A DNA stretch of 64,000 bases from Mesotaenium endlicherianum (lineage: Eukaryota; Streptophyta; Zygnematophyceae; Zygnematales; Mesotaeniaceae): contig WELA01006486.1 in the NCBI GenBank assembly GCA_009602735.1, positions 1-64,000 on the forward strand. Direction: 5' to 3'. Positions 34,890-47,695 of the stretch are shown here, piece after piece. Every line of letters starts with the position of its first letter. Position 1 is the first letter of the stretch. A program made the translations under genes and the position numbers. Below the pieces are notes generated by a model. The model was not told the origin of the DNA and did no database searches. It worked only from the letters and a program-made list of their open reading frames with translations.

Positions 34890-37800
34890 ATGTTCCGGTC
34901 TCTCCACTCATTCATGGTCAATGTTTTGGGCAGAATAGCATATCCAAAGCACTCTGCGGCAATCCCTCTCCACCCTTTAACTTATCCTGTTGCTCAAGGT
35001 TTGCTGCCAGTGCTTACAGTTGGAGAAGTATTGTATTGGATTGCTCATGCTGTCCGCCTTCAGTTTTATGCAGCTGGAATTATCAAGCCAACCAGGTCAG
35101 AGCAACTTTTACTCACCCCCTCATCTTCTTTTCCGGTCACCGTGTAAGTTCTTCGTTGCGGTACACTCGGGTGGAGATGTGTTCCTTTCTGTTGCCTTCC
35201 ATTATGAAGACTAACCTTCACTCGCATACTGATAAGCCAGCTCCTAGTAACGGGCTCTTGAGGTATGACATCTCAATGGACCAAGTTTGCAGGTTTAGTG
35301 ATTGTCTAACAAATTCTTGGATGGGGCTAGTCCAGCTCTCACATATAAGGCCAAGCGTGGCTGTACAAGTGGTACTCATAACGGACTAAGACCCTTCCTC
35401 CAATGGGTGAATATGTGCAGGTTACCAGTTCCTGTTGTGAGCGTTGGAAATTTGACGTGGGGTGGCAATGGCAAGACGCCCATGGTGGAGTTCCTTGCGC
35501 ACTGCTATCTTGCGGCTGGCATTACGCCACTTATCCTGACCAGGGTACCATGTACTCGACTCCTCCAGTACATCCTTAAATATCTGCTGTATTCTTGAAG
35601 AGCTGTGATGCCTAGTGTTTGGGCCTCGAGGGAAAGTTATGCCGACACTTCTGAAACCAATGTCAAATCAACTGAACCTCATGTTTGCATTTTGGGCAGT
35701 AACTGAGTTGCTATATGATTGCTGTTAATAATCTAGCTAGTGATTAGGTTTTGGCAAGCATGCTGCTTATGCTGACGTGCACCAAGAAGTTACCTTTTTC
35801 AAATGACCTGTCAACATTCTGCTTGTATGCTTCACTGCTGGGAGTAATGTCCACTGTTCTCAGGGACGTTCAAGGTTGTTTGAAGTCTTTAATTGGAATC
35901 GGGTACTACACCGTTGAATATGGCGGTTTCCTCTGGATAGCCCTTTTTGAACAGTTGCAAATGTATATGAACAGAGAAAATATAGTTGTGAATGCAGCTT
36001 CACCTCCATTGGTCACAGCAAGGCAGGTTCTTACAGAGACAGATGTGATGACCACGATGCACGAGCAGGGCTATGGAGGTGGCGATGAGGTGCGACTTCT
36101 TCAACAACAACTGCAATCAACGCCTGTCGCCATAGGAGTGGGTCCAGATCGTGCACTTGCTGCACATAAGATCCTGATGAGGAGAGGTGTAGTTGGAGCG
36201 GGGAAACCATGTAGCAGCCCTCTCCCAGTGGAGTGCACGCCTCTGAGGAGAGCGCCTCCTTCTGACACATGTGGCCCCGTAGGAGTAGCCATACTCGACG
36301 ATGGCATGCAGGTTAGCCCGCCTCAGTATTTATTAGGCCCATTGTTCCTTTGGTCCACGCGTGCGGCTGCCATATTGGTGCACCCTCTGTGCGACATTCA
36401 GTCAAGGAGGAGGGGTGTGGAGGGTGCCCCCCCAGTTCACCCGTTCCTGACTATCGAGTGGCCAACTGGGGAGCGCGGTGCATGCAGAGCAGCACTTGGG
36501 CTTGACCAGGGATGTGGAGCTGGTGATGGTCAACGCCGTGACGTTGTGGGGGAACGCTCGCGTCATACCCCGTGGCCCTCTGCGGGAGCCCGTTACCAGT
36601 CTGGCGAGGGCTCACATAGTTGCGATCCACCATGCAAACCTGGTACCCATGACACCACTCCCTCTCAGGTTCAGTTTTTCAGATTATCTTAGGGGCGAGG
36701 AGCACATGTGGTAAATAGTTTGCCAAGCCACCGCCACTATACATGCGTGAGATTGTGTTCGTCTGATGTCTAATTTGACACTGTTTTGTGTGAGCAGGTG
36801 CCGCACCAACGCCTGCAGGAAGTGCGTGCAGAGGTGTTGAGGTGGTGCCGTCCCGACGCTCTCACAGTGTGCACACAGATGCAGCCTCAGAGTCTCCGAG
36901 CGATAAGCTCAGCAGCTGCTCATTCTGCTCCAACTTCACAATCAGAGGCCAAGCGCATTGGTGCTGCTGCTTCTGCCCCCACTTGGGGCTTCACCCAGGG
37001 GCCTGCGGATTTCGTCACTGTCAGCAGTGACTGCACGCAAAGCAAGCACTTGAGGTGCAAAAGTTTGGAGGTGGTGCGAGGGGCAGTGGTGCTATGTGTG
37101 ACGGGCATTGGCTGCCCTGAGGCCTTTCAGCTAACTTTAGAGAAGGTAGGCACTGATACACGTGCCTGAAATGGGGTGGTCTTCTGGAAGCACGAAGGCG
37201 TCTGGCTTGTCACTTTGAAAGCAGCTTAATTTATGCGCGGCTAGAGAAAGCAGCTCATGTTAAAGAGCTTGTGTCTGTTGCCTGCCTTTTTGTCGTGCCT
37301 TTGAAGTAAAAGCATTGACACAGACATGTCAGCATGCAGGATTGTTAAATGATATGAAGCGTTGGCCTGGTGTCCTGCAGCTGGGGGCATACCACGTACA
37401 TTCTTTGGCCTTTGAAGATCATCATTACTTCAACCAACAGGTTGGCTAATATTATCGTCCATGGTGTTTCGAAGGCCCCACTTTGCAGTGCTATTTCCCA
37501 TTTGTATTCTGGAAGATATCACTTGCATTTGCTGTACAAGCATCAAATTGCTGCTGCAGTGAAAGGAGCGAGGAAACAGCAATTTGTGCTTTCCCTGCGA
37601 AAGCACCTCACGTATTATGCTTCATTACTTTCAAAACTCGTGCCTCAAGAAGAGCTGTGTTATTAAAGTCTGACTTTTCTAGCTTTGTGTTGTTTCAGGA
37701 CCTTGTCAATATTCGAGCCAAAGTGCAGACGCTGAAGCAGCTGCATGTGGGGCGCTCTGTACTTCTTGTACTCTCTGAGAAGGTGCTCGACCTTCTCTTG

Positions 37801-38148
37801 CTGCATTCACCAGCTTGCTCAGCGATTTCTCTTTTTGAAAGTTTAATTGGCCTGAGTATTTATACCACACTCTGAGGAGCAGCAGTCATGTGTCGTAATG
37901 TACTGTTGTTGAGGGGTTGTGTCAAGTGGAGCGTCAAACTCTCTGTCAGCTGCAGCGGCATGCATTGTTATGAATTGATTGCTGATCACTTCTTTACCTT
38001 GCAGGACTATATGAGGGACACCCTCTTTCTGGAGAAGAGCCTTGTAGGGATAAAATCGTTTGTACTTTTTTCATCCTTGCAATTAATGGAGAGTGCTGAA
38101 GTAGTAAGTCAATTAGAGAAATTAATTATCAGTATATGTCGCAAGTGA
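34890..38148 (+). CDS. LPXK: Tetraacyldisaccharide 4'-kinase (lipid A pathway type, plant LpxK)
   Basis: LpxK phosphorylates the 4' position of a tetraacyl disaccharide lipid. Plant versions carry out a lipid A-like pathway, thought to act in organelles. Eight exons fit: 34890-35094, 35421-35544, 36069-36311, 36491-36642, 36798-37145, 37381-37440, 37699-37782 and 38005-38148. They encode a hydrophobic N-terminus (GLLPVLTVGEVLYWIAH), the Walker A region SVGNLTWGGNGKTPMVEF, LILTR joined to GYGGGDEV, the ILDDGMQ motif, IPRGPLREP, VLCVTGIGCPEAF, and a C-terminal HHYF segment. Exon 5 carries an extra Ala/Ser/Gln-rich stretch of about 60 residues. The start ATG was chosen because MVNVLGRIAY lines up with the usual plant N-terminus. 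All splice phases agree. Confidence 0.9.
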
Positions 38149-38797
38149 AGCAGTCCAACTGCTACATGTTGTCACTTCCAACCAGTGGCTTGAGTCTCGT
38201 ATGCTGAATCTGAGCTGGTTTAGCAGCCAAGTAAAGTTGTGGCCAAGGCATGCTTCAGTCAATATCTTCAATATGGAGATAATACTTGATTGAAACAATT
38301 TGATACTTAATTGCGTTAAGCACCTTATGGACGTCAATCTTGGTAATTGCATAAGGCAGTACTTGTAAGCTGTGGTCAGAGTAGACTGTACAGCACTGTG
38401 ACAATAACTTGTACTATAGTTGCAGGTTTCAGACACACCTGAAGATTGTGTGGGATGAACCCTCACCTTTGGACATTGACAGAATGTCTACCTGCGTTCT
38501 AGAAACCCTTGAAAGATTGCCTCAAGTACCTATGTTACATTAAGTTCCTACCGAAGATTGTAATTTATCTAAATCTATTGGTCACGATCTTGCTATTGCA
38601 CCTACCCTGTACTAGCTTGTATGTACACACTGCACAGACTATACTGATGTAGGCTACAACAAAACTGAAGCTAAGCCGGGTTCTGCCTTTTCATTGACAA
38701 TAAAAAATGTTCTCGCTAATTTCCCATGCATGGGTAGTTTCGAATAGAACACTTCTGAATTGATTGTCCCCAGCTCCCAGAAAGCTTGGAAGTACCT
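38149..38797. other. Intergenic between convergent genes
   Basis: AT-rich spacer between the LpxK stop and the stop of the minus-strand gene. An AATAAA is visible near 38699-38704. Nothing coding was found. Confidence 0.4.
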
Positions 38798-39776
38798 TCA
38801 ATGAATTTGTTCAAATTCTAGACCACAATGCTTCCCATTATCTCCATTCTTGGCTAGCCTTATCCAGTACCGTTCCAAGGTGTAAGTGTAGTACATTTGG
38901 GCAGCAAGTTGCATTGCTTTCACATGGGCGGCCTTTCCTAGAGCTCCACGAGCTGCCTCTCTACTCTCCCATATACAAGTTGCCAGGCACTCCCTTCTTT
39001 TGTTCAGCGTCCCATACCAGTACTGCAGTGAACAAACACATCATCAAATGGTCAGACAAACAGCCTCAGTAGAATCTGTACTGTACGACATCCACCATTT
39101 GGTCTCAAATAGTCTTGTGCACATACACCAGTATTATCCCCATGTCCTACTGTTTAGTAAGCTCAGTAGGTGGTTAGTCCAAGTTTGGCAACTGCTCGTC
39201 ATGCAAGCAAGAAGTCTAGGTGCTTTAACCCATCTAGATTTACTAGACATGACTCCTTGTAAAATATCTGGACAGAGAGCTAGGTGGACTGGACTATTAC
39301 TTTCAGAAGTCCACCACCCTGGCGAGCTTCTTCATAAGCTGCAGCATCAGCTGCGTAAAGCTCCTCCGTATCGGCACTCTCTTTCCGCACTGATCTGAAG
39401 ACGACTGCATACAGCAATTTTCCTTCTTCGACTTGGAGCTGCAAACGAGATAAATCAAAATTTTGTATGCACTAAGCATGACATGGTAAAGCATGATACA
39501 AACAAGCTGTATGTGGCGGCAGAAATGAACTCCCAACTTGAAGCATATTACGATCATATTTTTTGTGTGCTTGATTCAGCCCTTGGCGCCTCCGAGATAG
39601 TCATGAATAATTAAAGGAGCGTTGGAACTTACGCTTTCAATGATATGTTTCCATTTGAAACAATCTTCGTAAGGCGTCGTCAAGGGGTCCGTTTGTGCAA
39701 ACAGGGTGGGCTCCAAGGCATCAAGATGCAAGAATGAGGTGGGAGCCTTCAGTGACTGGTCTTTAAAAACCACCAT
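38798..39776 (-). CDS. Conserved small protein of unknown function (168 aa, three exons)
   Basis: Three exons with clean GT-AG borders and matching phases join into a full reading frame: 39633-39776, 39301-39438 and 38798-39022. The start is ATG at 39776 (MVVFKDQSLKAPTSFLHLD) and the stop is TGA at 38798. Conserved-looking blocks are KLLYAVVFRSVRKESADTE, YAADAAAYEEARQGGGLL, YWYGTLNKR, CLATCIWESREAARG and AMQLAAQMYYTYTLERYWI. I recall similar blocks (NLATCxWxS and AxAAxMYxxxxLERY) in uncharacterised fungal and plant proteins, so the family is probably real, but I know no function. No signal peptide or membrane segment is seen. It is divergent from the sequence to its right and convergent with LpxK. 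Confidence 0.75.
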
Positions 39777-40714
39777 CCTGGATCCTTTTAAGGCGAGACT
39801 CGTCCGAGATAAAAGTGTCGGGTCAAGGCCCTATATATAGTACGATCTTTACTTTATTTGCTTGTTGCTTACTTATCGACTGTCAACTTCCAGAACGTAG
39901 AATAACTTACAAGAAACCTTGCGTGCTTCTGAAGTAATTGAAGCGGAGCTCAAATTTCTGGCACATGACAATCATAAGGTGGGCATCGGGGCGTTACGGG
40001 CAGTATGTTATGCAAATGAAGCTCACGAGTCGTGGGCACTGGTGAACATAAACGGTACGCATTTGCTTTGTAGCTCAAATGGTAGCTGCTTTTTGAACTT
40101 TTCAACGAGAGATCTCAAGAGATCGGGTCTGCCGACGACCAAACACCAGAGCAAATGTGCGACTGACAGTAAAGTGATAGTTTCACGTTGACACGTGGTG
40201 CAGATGAACATGGGTACGCATACAGTCTCCGGCTCTCGAGTGCTCTCAAAACTCGATCGGCACGAGTTAGCTGCTTCGATGGGCCCCGGGTGCTCCGAGC
40301 CACTGCAACACACAGCAATCCTGTTCCGTAATTCGACGCCCGCCTCGCCATTTACGTATGCAAGAAAAGTTTCATCGCTCTACGCCATCTCGGCTGCTCA
40401 GTGCTTACCGAGCCAAGCCGCGAGCATTACCTGCATTAAGTGCACCTGGTCGTGTATTCCTGTATTTGATTCGCGTCAAAAATGTCGGACAGCGTTGACG
40501 GTGGAAGGTGCACAATTTACGTCACGTTCAACGTTCCTATAGCACCTCCCATTCGGCATACTACTACGTTGTCATGATTCGAATTCATGACGGCACTCCA
40601 ATCCCGATTTTCTAAGAGGGCACTGTGCACGAACACATGGCATGACACAAAGGTATCCAGGCAGGATAAGCAGGGCACCCATATTAAAAGCAACATGTTA
40701 CACATTTTGGTCAG
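39777..40714. other. Divergent upstream region
   Basis: A segment at 39905-39975 encodes ASEVIEAELKFLAHDNHK and ends at a GTGGGC donor. It could be an early exon of the plus-strand gene that follows. No start codon could be tied to it. The minus-strand gene starts at 39776, so a shared promoter is possible. Confidence 0.3.
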
Positions 40715-42536
40715 TCCTTGCATCGGATTGAAGGGACTGTGAGGAACCTTAAGAACTTATCTGGTCTCCTCAAGCAGGACCTCTCTAGTATCTTCACTCC
40801 GAACCATTGCTCTTCACTTGACTGTGAATCAACGTCAGAGTTTGATCTTGAAATGTAAGAGCACTTAATTTTGCGAGGGGCAGCTGTTATCATCTGTGAT
40901 TGGTGTACCGAGTAGACCGTGAACGACACTCAATTGAATATAGAGGGCGCTCATTGTCGTCCGATGAAATGACTGCTGCATACGGTTGTTGTATCTTGTC
41001 AAATCATCTACCAGGAGTTTTGCATGACATCTGTAGCAAAAGTTCACAGCAGCTGGGTGCGTTAGAGGTTGCTTCGCGTACATATGTAAGTCATACTAAT
41101 GCCCGCAAAGCCATACAAAGGGACTACGCTTGGAAGGAGGTGGAGACCAAGACCCTTCGAAGGCTGAAGGTAAGACTAGACTGCACTTTCTGCTGAAAAC
41201 TGAGCTCACATACTGGTCAGATGCGCAGACAATGGCATTATATGATTCTTACTATGGGACTATCAGATTCGTTTGTCTCAACCAAGGGCTTGTAGAGTTT
41301 CCAAGTTATTAGAGAGTGTGTTGACAAAGTAGTGAATAAATCAGTTGTTTGCATGGTAAGGTCTCCTTCCAGCATGACATACGATGCAATGATCTCTTGC
41401 TTTGGTTAAGTTCTGCACCCACATCAGTCATGGATTCACTATTCTTCACCGGGGCTCTTAGCTCCACATGTTTTTATTAAGTGGCCTTTGAACGGCTATT
41501 CTTGGGGGCTTCGTTGCACGGTGTTCAGCAGCCAGACAAAGGCATGTTACAGCATTGGTTGCTGCATCAGACATCGGGCCACCCATATGTGTGAGATGTT
41601 CAAGTCACTCTGTTACATGTAGGCAGTGTGGAAGGTGGTGCGTGCAGGCACTCCTAGAGTGAGGGGATTATGGGAGTGTTTCCTGGTTAGATGTATTGCA
41701 TTTCATCAAGCTACGTAATTGTTAACATGTGGATGCATGGGCACTGTACCACATTCGGGAAAGATAGAATGCATACTTGTCTAGGTTGCCCACAAGCCGT
41801 TACTTCGAAGTTCTATATGCAGCAGGACCACTTTCTGATTGGTGTTGATGCGGGTGGTGTTCTGATTTTGTTATGTCACCCACAGGGAGAAAAGAGCAGA
41901 CCCTTACTGGTAGTTTGCAAGCGAATGAAGGGTGAGCGTGAGAGGGAGAAAGATCAGGCCGATCCGTATGTCGTCACTGTTGTCACTCCTCCTCCTAAAC
42001 ATTTGGGAGTCCACTGTCTGCCCCCGGTATGTGTCACCCTATACTACTACATCATGCCAATCCTTGGGCGTCATTCCTACCAGATCTTGTTGCTGCCTGA
42101 TGTCGTCATAGTTACAACGTTATATCTGGCCTCTTTTGTCTGCGGCTTCACTTTGTGTGGAGTGACTGAAAAGGGGGATGTATATGTGATTGTTCTACTA
42201 CTGTCTTTCACATGGTTATAAGAATGCACTTGTCAGTCCTGATGCAGTACTATTGACGATGTAGGACGATGAGACGGCAACCTCTGTTCATGAGGGGTGT
42301 GTCAATGTGCAAAGCTTGTCTTTATTCTAAAAAAGTATATGCCATGTTTCATTGTACAGAACATGCAGTGTGGAGAGACTGTAGAGGTAAAAGGTGACAT
42401 GTACGTCATCTCAGGAGTAACTTACAGGTATCAGCTTAGGAAAGGCAAGTATGAACCCAGTCAAAGACGGCTGGAGGTTCAGTCCACAGGGAGGTACTTC
42501 CTAAACATGTACCTTGATAGCCTCATGAAGGCATAA
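40715..42536 (+). CDS. Conserved plant-like protein of unknown function (5' end not found)
   Basis: Supported exons are about 40715-40854, about 40911-41169, 41886-42026 and 42360-42536. The last two carry strong conserved-looking sequence: DPYVVTVVTPPPKHLGVHCL, then GDMYVISGVTYRYQLRKGK and STGRYFLNMYLDSLMKA before the stop TAA. The first part (HRIEGTVRNLKNLSGLLKQD) looks helical or coiled coil. The joint between the first two exons does not resolve in phase, so an exon may be missing. The C-terminal block reminds me of a plant (perhaps plastid) family without an assigned function; I cannot name it. Confidence 0.6.
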
Positions 42537-43484
42537 TTGGTGTCCTGTGGGACTGGGTCCCAATCAGACCTTGTGGAAACGCCACAGTGGACTCAACATT
42601 GTAAGTGGTGCCTCTATAGACAATAGTAAATAGCTAAGACCACATTCTTTATTATATCAAGATAGTGGTATACAATAATATAGTACCGCCATTCACATTC
42701 AATTTCTCACTGAGGTATCTATTCTTTGTCGCTGATCACTTCCACACCAGCACAGGATCTAGATGAGTAAATATTGAGAAGATCAGGAAGCTTCTTCTTT
42801 AAGAGACCTTAGTGCAGCGTGAAGGAACTACTGCAATAATGTTAGATCATGCAGTCACAATGGAATCCATTCATTCTCTTGCTAGCAAAGAGGACTGATA
42901 AGAAGTGTGAGGTTGGTTCAGAAGTTGCTAACATGCAAATTCATACATAATCTAACAAGTGCATTGTACCTCTTGAATTGAACCATGATTGAATAGCCAC
43001 TGTTATATGTAGGGTATGCCCATTTGATAGCATAGCTAAAGAACATCCTAAGCACAGGCAAAATCTGCTAGCAAGTTACTGCAGAAAATTGCTTCAGATC
43101 AGAAGAGTCAAGATCTCAGCTTCTGCCCAAACACTGTCACAAATACTGGGAGGCCTTATGTTCACACCCAGGTATAATTTCCAGCATTCAGCTTCAATGA
43201 CGCACAACCAGGACATTCTCACGATGGTAAGAAGCAATGACGAATGTAGATTGGAATATGAAGCTCAGAGGGAGGACCTTTGCCGCAGCCTATGCACCTC
43301 AAGGGGCACAACAGCCTAGCTGGGCCTCTGCAAAGGTGGACCTATGTAAGCATAGTCATCCTATATAAGCCTACCATTGAAGATGGTCTGGCAGCACAAC
43401 CATCTGTATCATTGTTGCAGATTTTTGAAACACATGTACAAGTCAGTTGTAACACATGTTGACAAGTCAGTTACATCACAAACG
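42537..43484. other. Intergenic between convergent genes
   Basis: AT-rich, with no recognisable coding sequence. It probably contains 3' UTRs of the flanking convergent genes. Confidence 0.4.
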
Positions 43485-46400
43485 TCACCTTTCTTTGTCC
43501 TCCCCTGAGCCAGGGGGCACGACACCTGCAACAAATCTACTGCTCGCTCTTTTGACATGGGTTGGTGCGGCGCAACCACCCCTTGACTTTGTTTCGGGTG
43601 GCTGGTGATGAGTTGGCATCGATGCCCTGTTGGGGGCACAGGTACCTCTGCTGCTGCTTGCCCTGCCTGGCAATGAACCATACGTCTCCCCCTCCCCCAC
43701 ATAAGGAGCCCTTGTGCCCTTTCTTGAAGCAGTCCTGCGGGACTGTGCGTTGGACCTGCTGCTACTTGTAGCAGCTGCATTCCTGCTAAAATCATCATCT
43801 CTTGACAAAGATTCCACGCACTCAGTACGTGGTGCTTGACTGGCCTCCTCAGTCCTGTCTTCACCAGCTGCGTTGCCAACACTAGTGGCTAGCTCTGGCT
43901 GGCTTGAGAGACTGAGGGAGGACACGATGATGCCCACAGAATCAGCATGAGTGCGCCTGGCCTCAATCAGCCCCCCCCTTGCTTGCTGTGCCGCATATCG
44001 AGCAGCAAACTCGGCTTGTCGTTTGAGCTCCGCAGGCGTCAGAAACTCCTCTGCTGCTACATGGCCGCTTGCAGCGGCATTGCCTGATGCCTCATTTGCC
44101 TGCCATCGGACAAGCTCACAGACCATGAATTCACTAAGTGCCTGAGCCTTCTTACCACTACTCCGCACTCTTCAGGATGAGGGACCTAATGGTTTGTAAC
44201 GCAGAAGGGCACATGCTGCCGTGTGGAAAGAAAAACTAAGCCAGCGATAGCAAATGGTACAACACTGTGTCCTCTTTGATGGCAGCCATAAGCAAACACA
44301 GCCCCCATGTTACCAAGAGATTGCCACCCTTATTTGGGAAGGGATGAAGGCAGTAAGTAGACTACATTTGAGCAGGGGCCACCTTTGGCACACTCTCTGC
44401 CTCTAGTGTACATGCAGCCGCTCCCCGGTGCTCATGACACCAGAATAATACACACTACAGAAACACCTGCATTACTGTGAGACAGTCCTCTCAGAATATG
44501 TACCTTGTCATTAGGTCCCCCTTCAACGTAAGGACAACCGGCAGTGTCCTCCGGAACGACAGGTGTGCGACAAACAGGGCATCTCAACACTTCCTCCTTC
44601 TCCTCACGCTTAGACGCCTTTTGCCTTCGCCACCCATTCACAGAAGGCAGTATACGCACTAGAGACCTCAGAGATCAGGATGGATTAGGGCGCACCATTC
44701 AGAGGTAGCGCTTGTGAAGCATAAGAAGACAGACCGCCATTTCCCTTGCCACATTGACATAGTCTGTACCTCATCGATTGCTTGCCACCCTGTACAAGCC
44801 AGAGCCTCCGCTAGAACCTGTTTTGACTTCTCGAGTACTTCTGCAGTACAGGAATCAAGTTGCTAGTAGCAAGCATAACCTAAACGTTTGGAAGGACACA
44901 CAACAGGTAAGAGAACTGACTGATGCCAACTACTCTGGCTGTGCACATAAACACACCAGGCACAGAGGTACGCACCTGTCAAGCTTACGTTGCGCCAGCT
45001 GCTGCAACTCCCACGTCCACCACGTGTTCCAACACTGGCTGCCACAAAAGACGCCATCAATATGTTGTTTGACACACGTCTCCAGCAATAGTGACAGCGA
45101 GTGGCTTCACTCACATTGTGAGGGCCACAGTAAAACAAAAGAAGACAATGGAATGCGCTGCTGTCATAGCATGACTGCAAAAGCAACTGCAATGTGCCAT
45201 ATGGCCAGACGACAGCGCCAATAGGAATACAGAAGGTCATCTCACCGCACCCATACGACAGACAGGGGCCGCGAGGCCATACCTGTGGAAGCAGTGGAAG
45301 CAGGTCATGAGCTTCACCAGAGGTCTTTTTTGCTGCTGCGCCGCTGCTTCTGCATGCCCATGCGCGCTGACAAGGGGGTCCATACAGAAGCAGCAATCGC
45401 CATCGGGCACGTTCATCGCCGTCAGCTTCTCCTTGGCCTCCTGTAGCCAAATCCAATCCATACAGTCATGGCACTGCCTAGCCATGCGCCCTTAACTGCT
45501 GCTGGCACTTGCATCCCTCCGATGTTCACAGGCATGAACTGCAAGTATATTGACCCCAACCTTCAAGACAGCCCACAAACACCTTCAAACGCTGTTCCAT
45601 TGGTGTTTTGCGGCTTCCGCAACAGGCCTTTTGAAAGAAAGAGAGGAGCCATAAAGCTGGTGCAACTACTTGCCAGCATTTGGCAGAGAGCTTTCTTGGA
45701 GGTTGAGGCAAAACGCCTCTGCCCACAACACACTGCCACTCCATGTTGGAGAAGCTACAGCCCGGATGGTCATAGGAGTAGGGGAGGAAATGGTGGCACG
45801 ATTGACACCCAGTCTGCAGCTGACTTGGCACCGCCATGAATTTTGGGGGAGGGGGGGGAACAAGCAAGAGGCAGCAACCACGCACCTCACACAGTCCGAC
45901 AAGAGCAGGGTGAGGGCAGCTCTGTGCAGCCCAGGTGCGCAGGTGAGACAGCAGATGGCTCCGCCTGCTGTCATCTAGGCCCTTGACGTCTTTGAGCTCC
46001 ACATCCAAGGGCTCTTGTGGATACTGCACCACAACTAGGCTTGGACCATGAAGCCCCCCTCCAGAACAGTCAGACCAGATAGTAGTCGGGGCTGATGCCA
46101 AGCATTTCATCTCATGAACATCAACAAGCACCCTAGCACGTCAATGATCTCTAGCTTGCATCTCCCTTTTCTACCTTCGTTCCACTTGCTGAATTGTAAA
46201 CACATGATGGATGAGCCGGCACAAATGAAGCTCATTTGCTGCAAGACTTCAGATTATTTCTTCAGTATATACTGAATGGCGGTAACTTAATACTACCCAT
46301 GCCACGCAATAGACACAACAAGAACAATTCATAAAAATAACACCCATTACATAACTTCCCCCACAAATTTCTGGACAAGCCTGCCACGACGTATCATGTG

Positions 46401-47249
46401 CCATCAATGACATTCTAAGCTCTGCTCTCTTTATCTACAACTGGAAGTCAGCTTGGGACAGAGGAGAAGTCAAGGTCACCTGAGTGCTGGCTCTGACCAC
46501 CAGATTAGCCTGCACGTACTGTACACATAACACAAAGATGCTCAGCTGAAGTCAAAACACCTCATAACAATTTGGTACATCAGAAAATGCTGCAGTATGC
46601 ATTAGCTTCACAGAGCTACTAATACCCTTGATTGCAGTGAGCCTAATGGGCCTCAGAATCTGACTTTACGTCGCCTCATCAGAGAAGCTGCCATGAACTT
46701 GTCTTTATTTTCAATTCAATGCAACTGGAAATCAGTTATTGGCCATAAGGACAAATAGGCGTGGCTTGTCACATTTTTAAGAGCACCCCTGCTAAGAGAT
46801 AAGACACACCCATTACCCGGAACAACGTCCTTCTTCAGCCGCTGATATATCAACCTTAAAAGGAAAGATTGAGTTGCCCACCCTAATTATGTCCAGTGCC
46901 ATGTACATCCTCAAATGATCCTCAATTACAAATGCACCACACATTGTCAAGGGCCCACTATGACTGAGTCTGTAGAAGCCATCCTTGAAGTGACTCTGAG
47001 GTACTAAAACCGCATTTGGATCATTGATCATATTTTTTCATTTGAAAGATACGTGGAGATGAGGAACTTGTTTCGCAGCTGGATCTTCTGTGCAGATCAA
47101 TATCTCACTTGCATAGTGACGTCGTCTGCTGTAAGGGGCTTCAGAGCCAACTCGATGAGAGGGGGATAGCGCTGCAAGATGGTACACGCTTCTGCCGAAA
47201 TAGCCTCCAAAGCTTCCACCTCGGCCTCAACGTCCTCCACTCCTTCCAT
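43485..47249 (-). CDS. RWD-RING E3 ubiquitin ligase, RNF25-like
   Basis: The protein should transfer ubiquitin from an E2 to substrates. Exon 1 (47109-47249) gives the RWD start EDVEAEVEALEAIS and RYPPLIELALKPLTADD. Exon 2 (ending at 45886, start uncertain near 46,100) gives YPQEPLDVELKDVKGLDD and ALVGLCE. Exon 3 (45293-45440) gives VPDGDCCFCMDPL and LMTCFHCFH. Exon 4 (44989-45037) gives QCWNTWWTW. Exon 5 (44504-44658) gives LRCPVCRTPV. Together these show the first Cys pair, the C-x-H...C part and the last CPVC pair of a RING. Exon 6 (about 44150-43485) is a Ser/Arg/Ala-rich tail ending SGEDKER. Exons 2-5 join with matching phases. The ATG at 47249 fits the family start better than an upstream ATG at 47339. 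Its start is head to head with the ADIP-like gene. Confidence 0.8.
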
Positions 47250-47469
47250 CTTTCCTACCACAAGCAACGAAGTCGCCGGACAACTTGTAGCCGAGGCCAG
47301 GATATGATTAGAAACAGATATTGTATGCTGCGCAAGCACGTTCAGAGGAATACTAAGATGGCTTCTTCAGTGCCTATCAGTATAACGAGACTCCTGCTCT
47401 TATGTACATATATGGCCCAGTTGTGCTCACTCCACACTTGAAACGTCCTTAGCTGTAGCGATCATGTGC

Positions 47470-47526
47470 GTAGGCATGTATGGAAATCCCTGTAGGCATG
47501 TATGGAAATCCCTGTAGGCATGTATG
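47470..47526. repeat. 22-bp tandem repeat, 2.6 copies
   Basis: The unit GTAGGCATGTATGGAAATCC-CT occurs twice without change, followed by a partial third copy. It lies in the divergent promoter. Confidence 0.9.
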
Positions 47527-47655
47527 TGGACGTCCATGTTGAATTTCGGAGTCAGAATCAGCTCACACTCGTAGAAGACTTTTGTCGATGTTAGTGTTCA
47601 ACGCTGGATATCGCCAGCTCTGCTGCTCTCGACGCAGTTGAGCAGCAATTGTGGG

Positions 47656-47695
47656 CTCCAATCTGCTCCAATCCACTCCAATCTGCTCCAATCGT
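47656..47695. repeat. 10-bp tandem repeat, 4 copies
   Basis: CTCCAATCTG-like units occur four times in a row with small changes, each containing CCAAT. A cluster of CCAAT boxes in a promoter region could bind NF-Y. Confidence 0.85.

Noticed and set aside
35751-36692. A 313-codon open frame on + inside LpxK
   Set aside because: It contains the true exon 3 (36069-36311) but runs through introns on both sides. Homology and splice sites support only the exon.
46813-47031. A 72-codon frame on - between exons 1 and 2 of the ligase
   Set aside because: It does not continue the RWD domain and has no recognised motif; most likely intron sequence.
47470-47526. CRISPR-like repeat
   Set aside because: The units are directly adjacent, without spacers, and the genome is eukaryotic; it is a simple tandem repeat.
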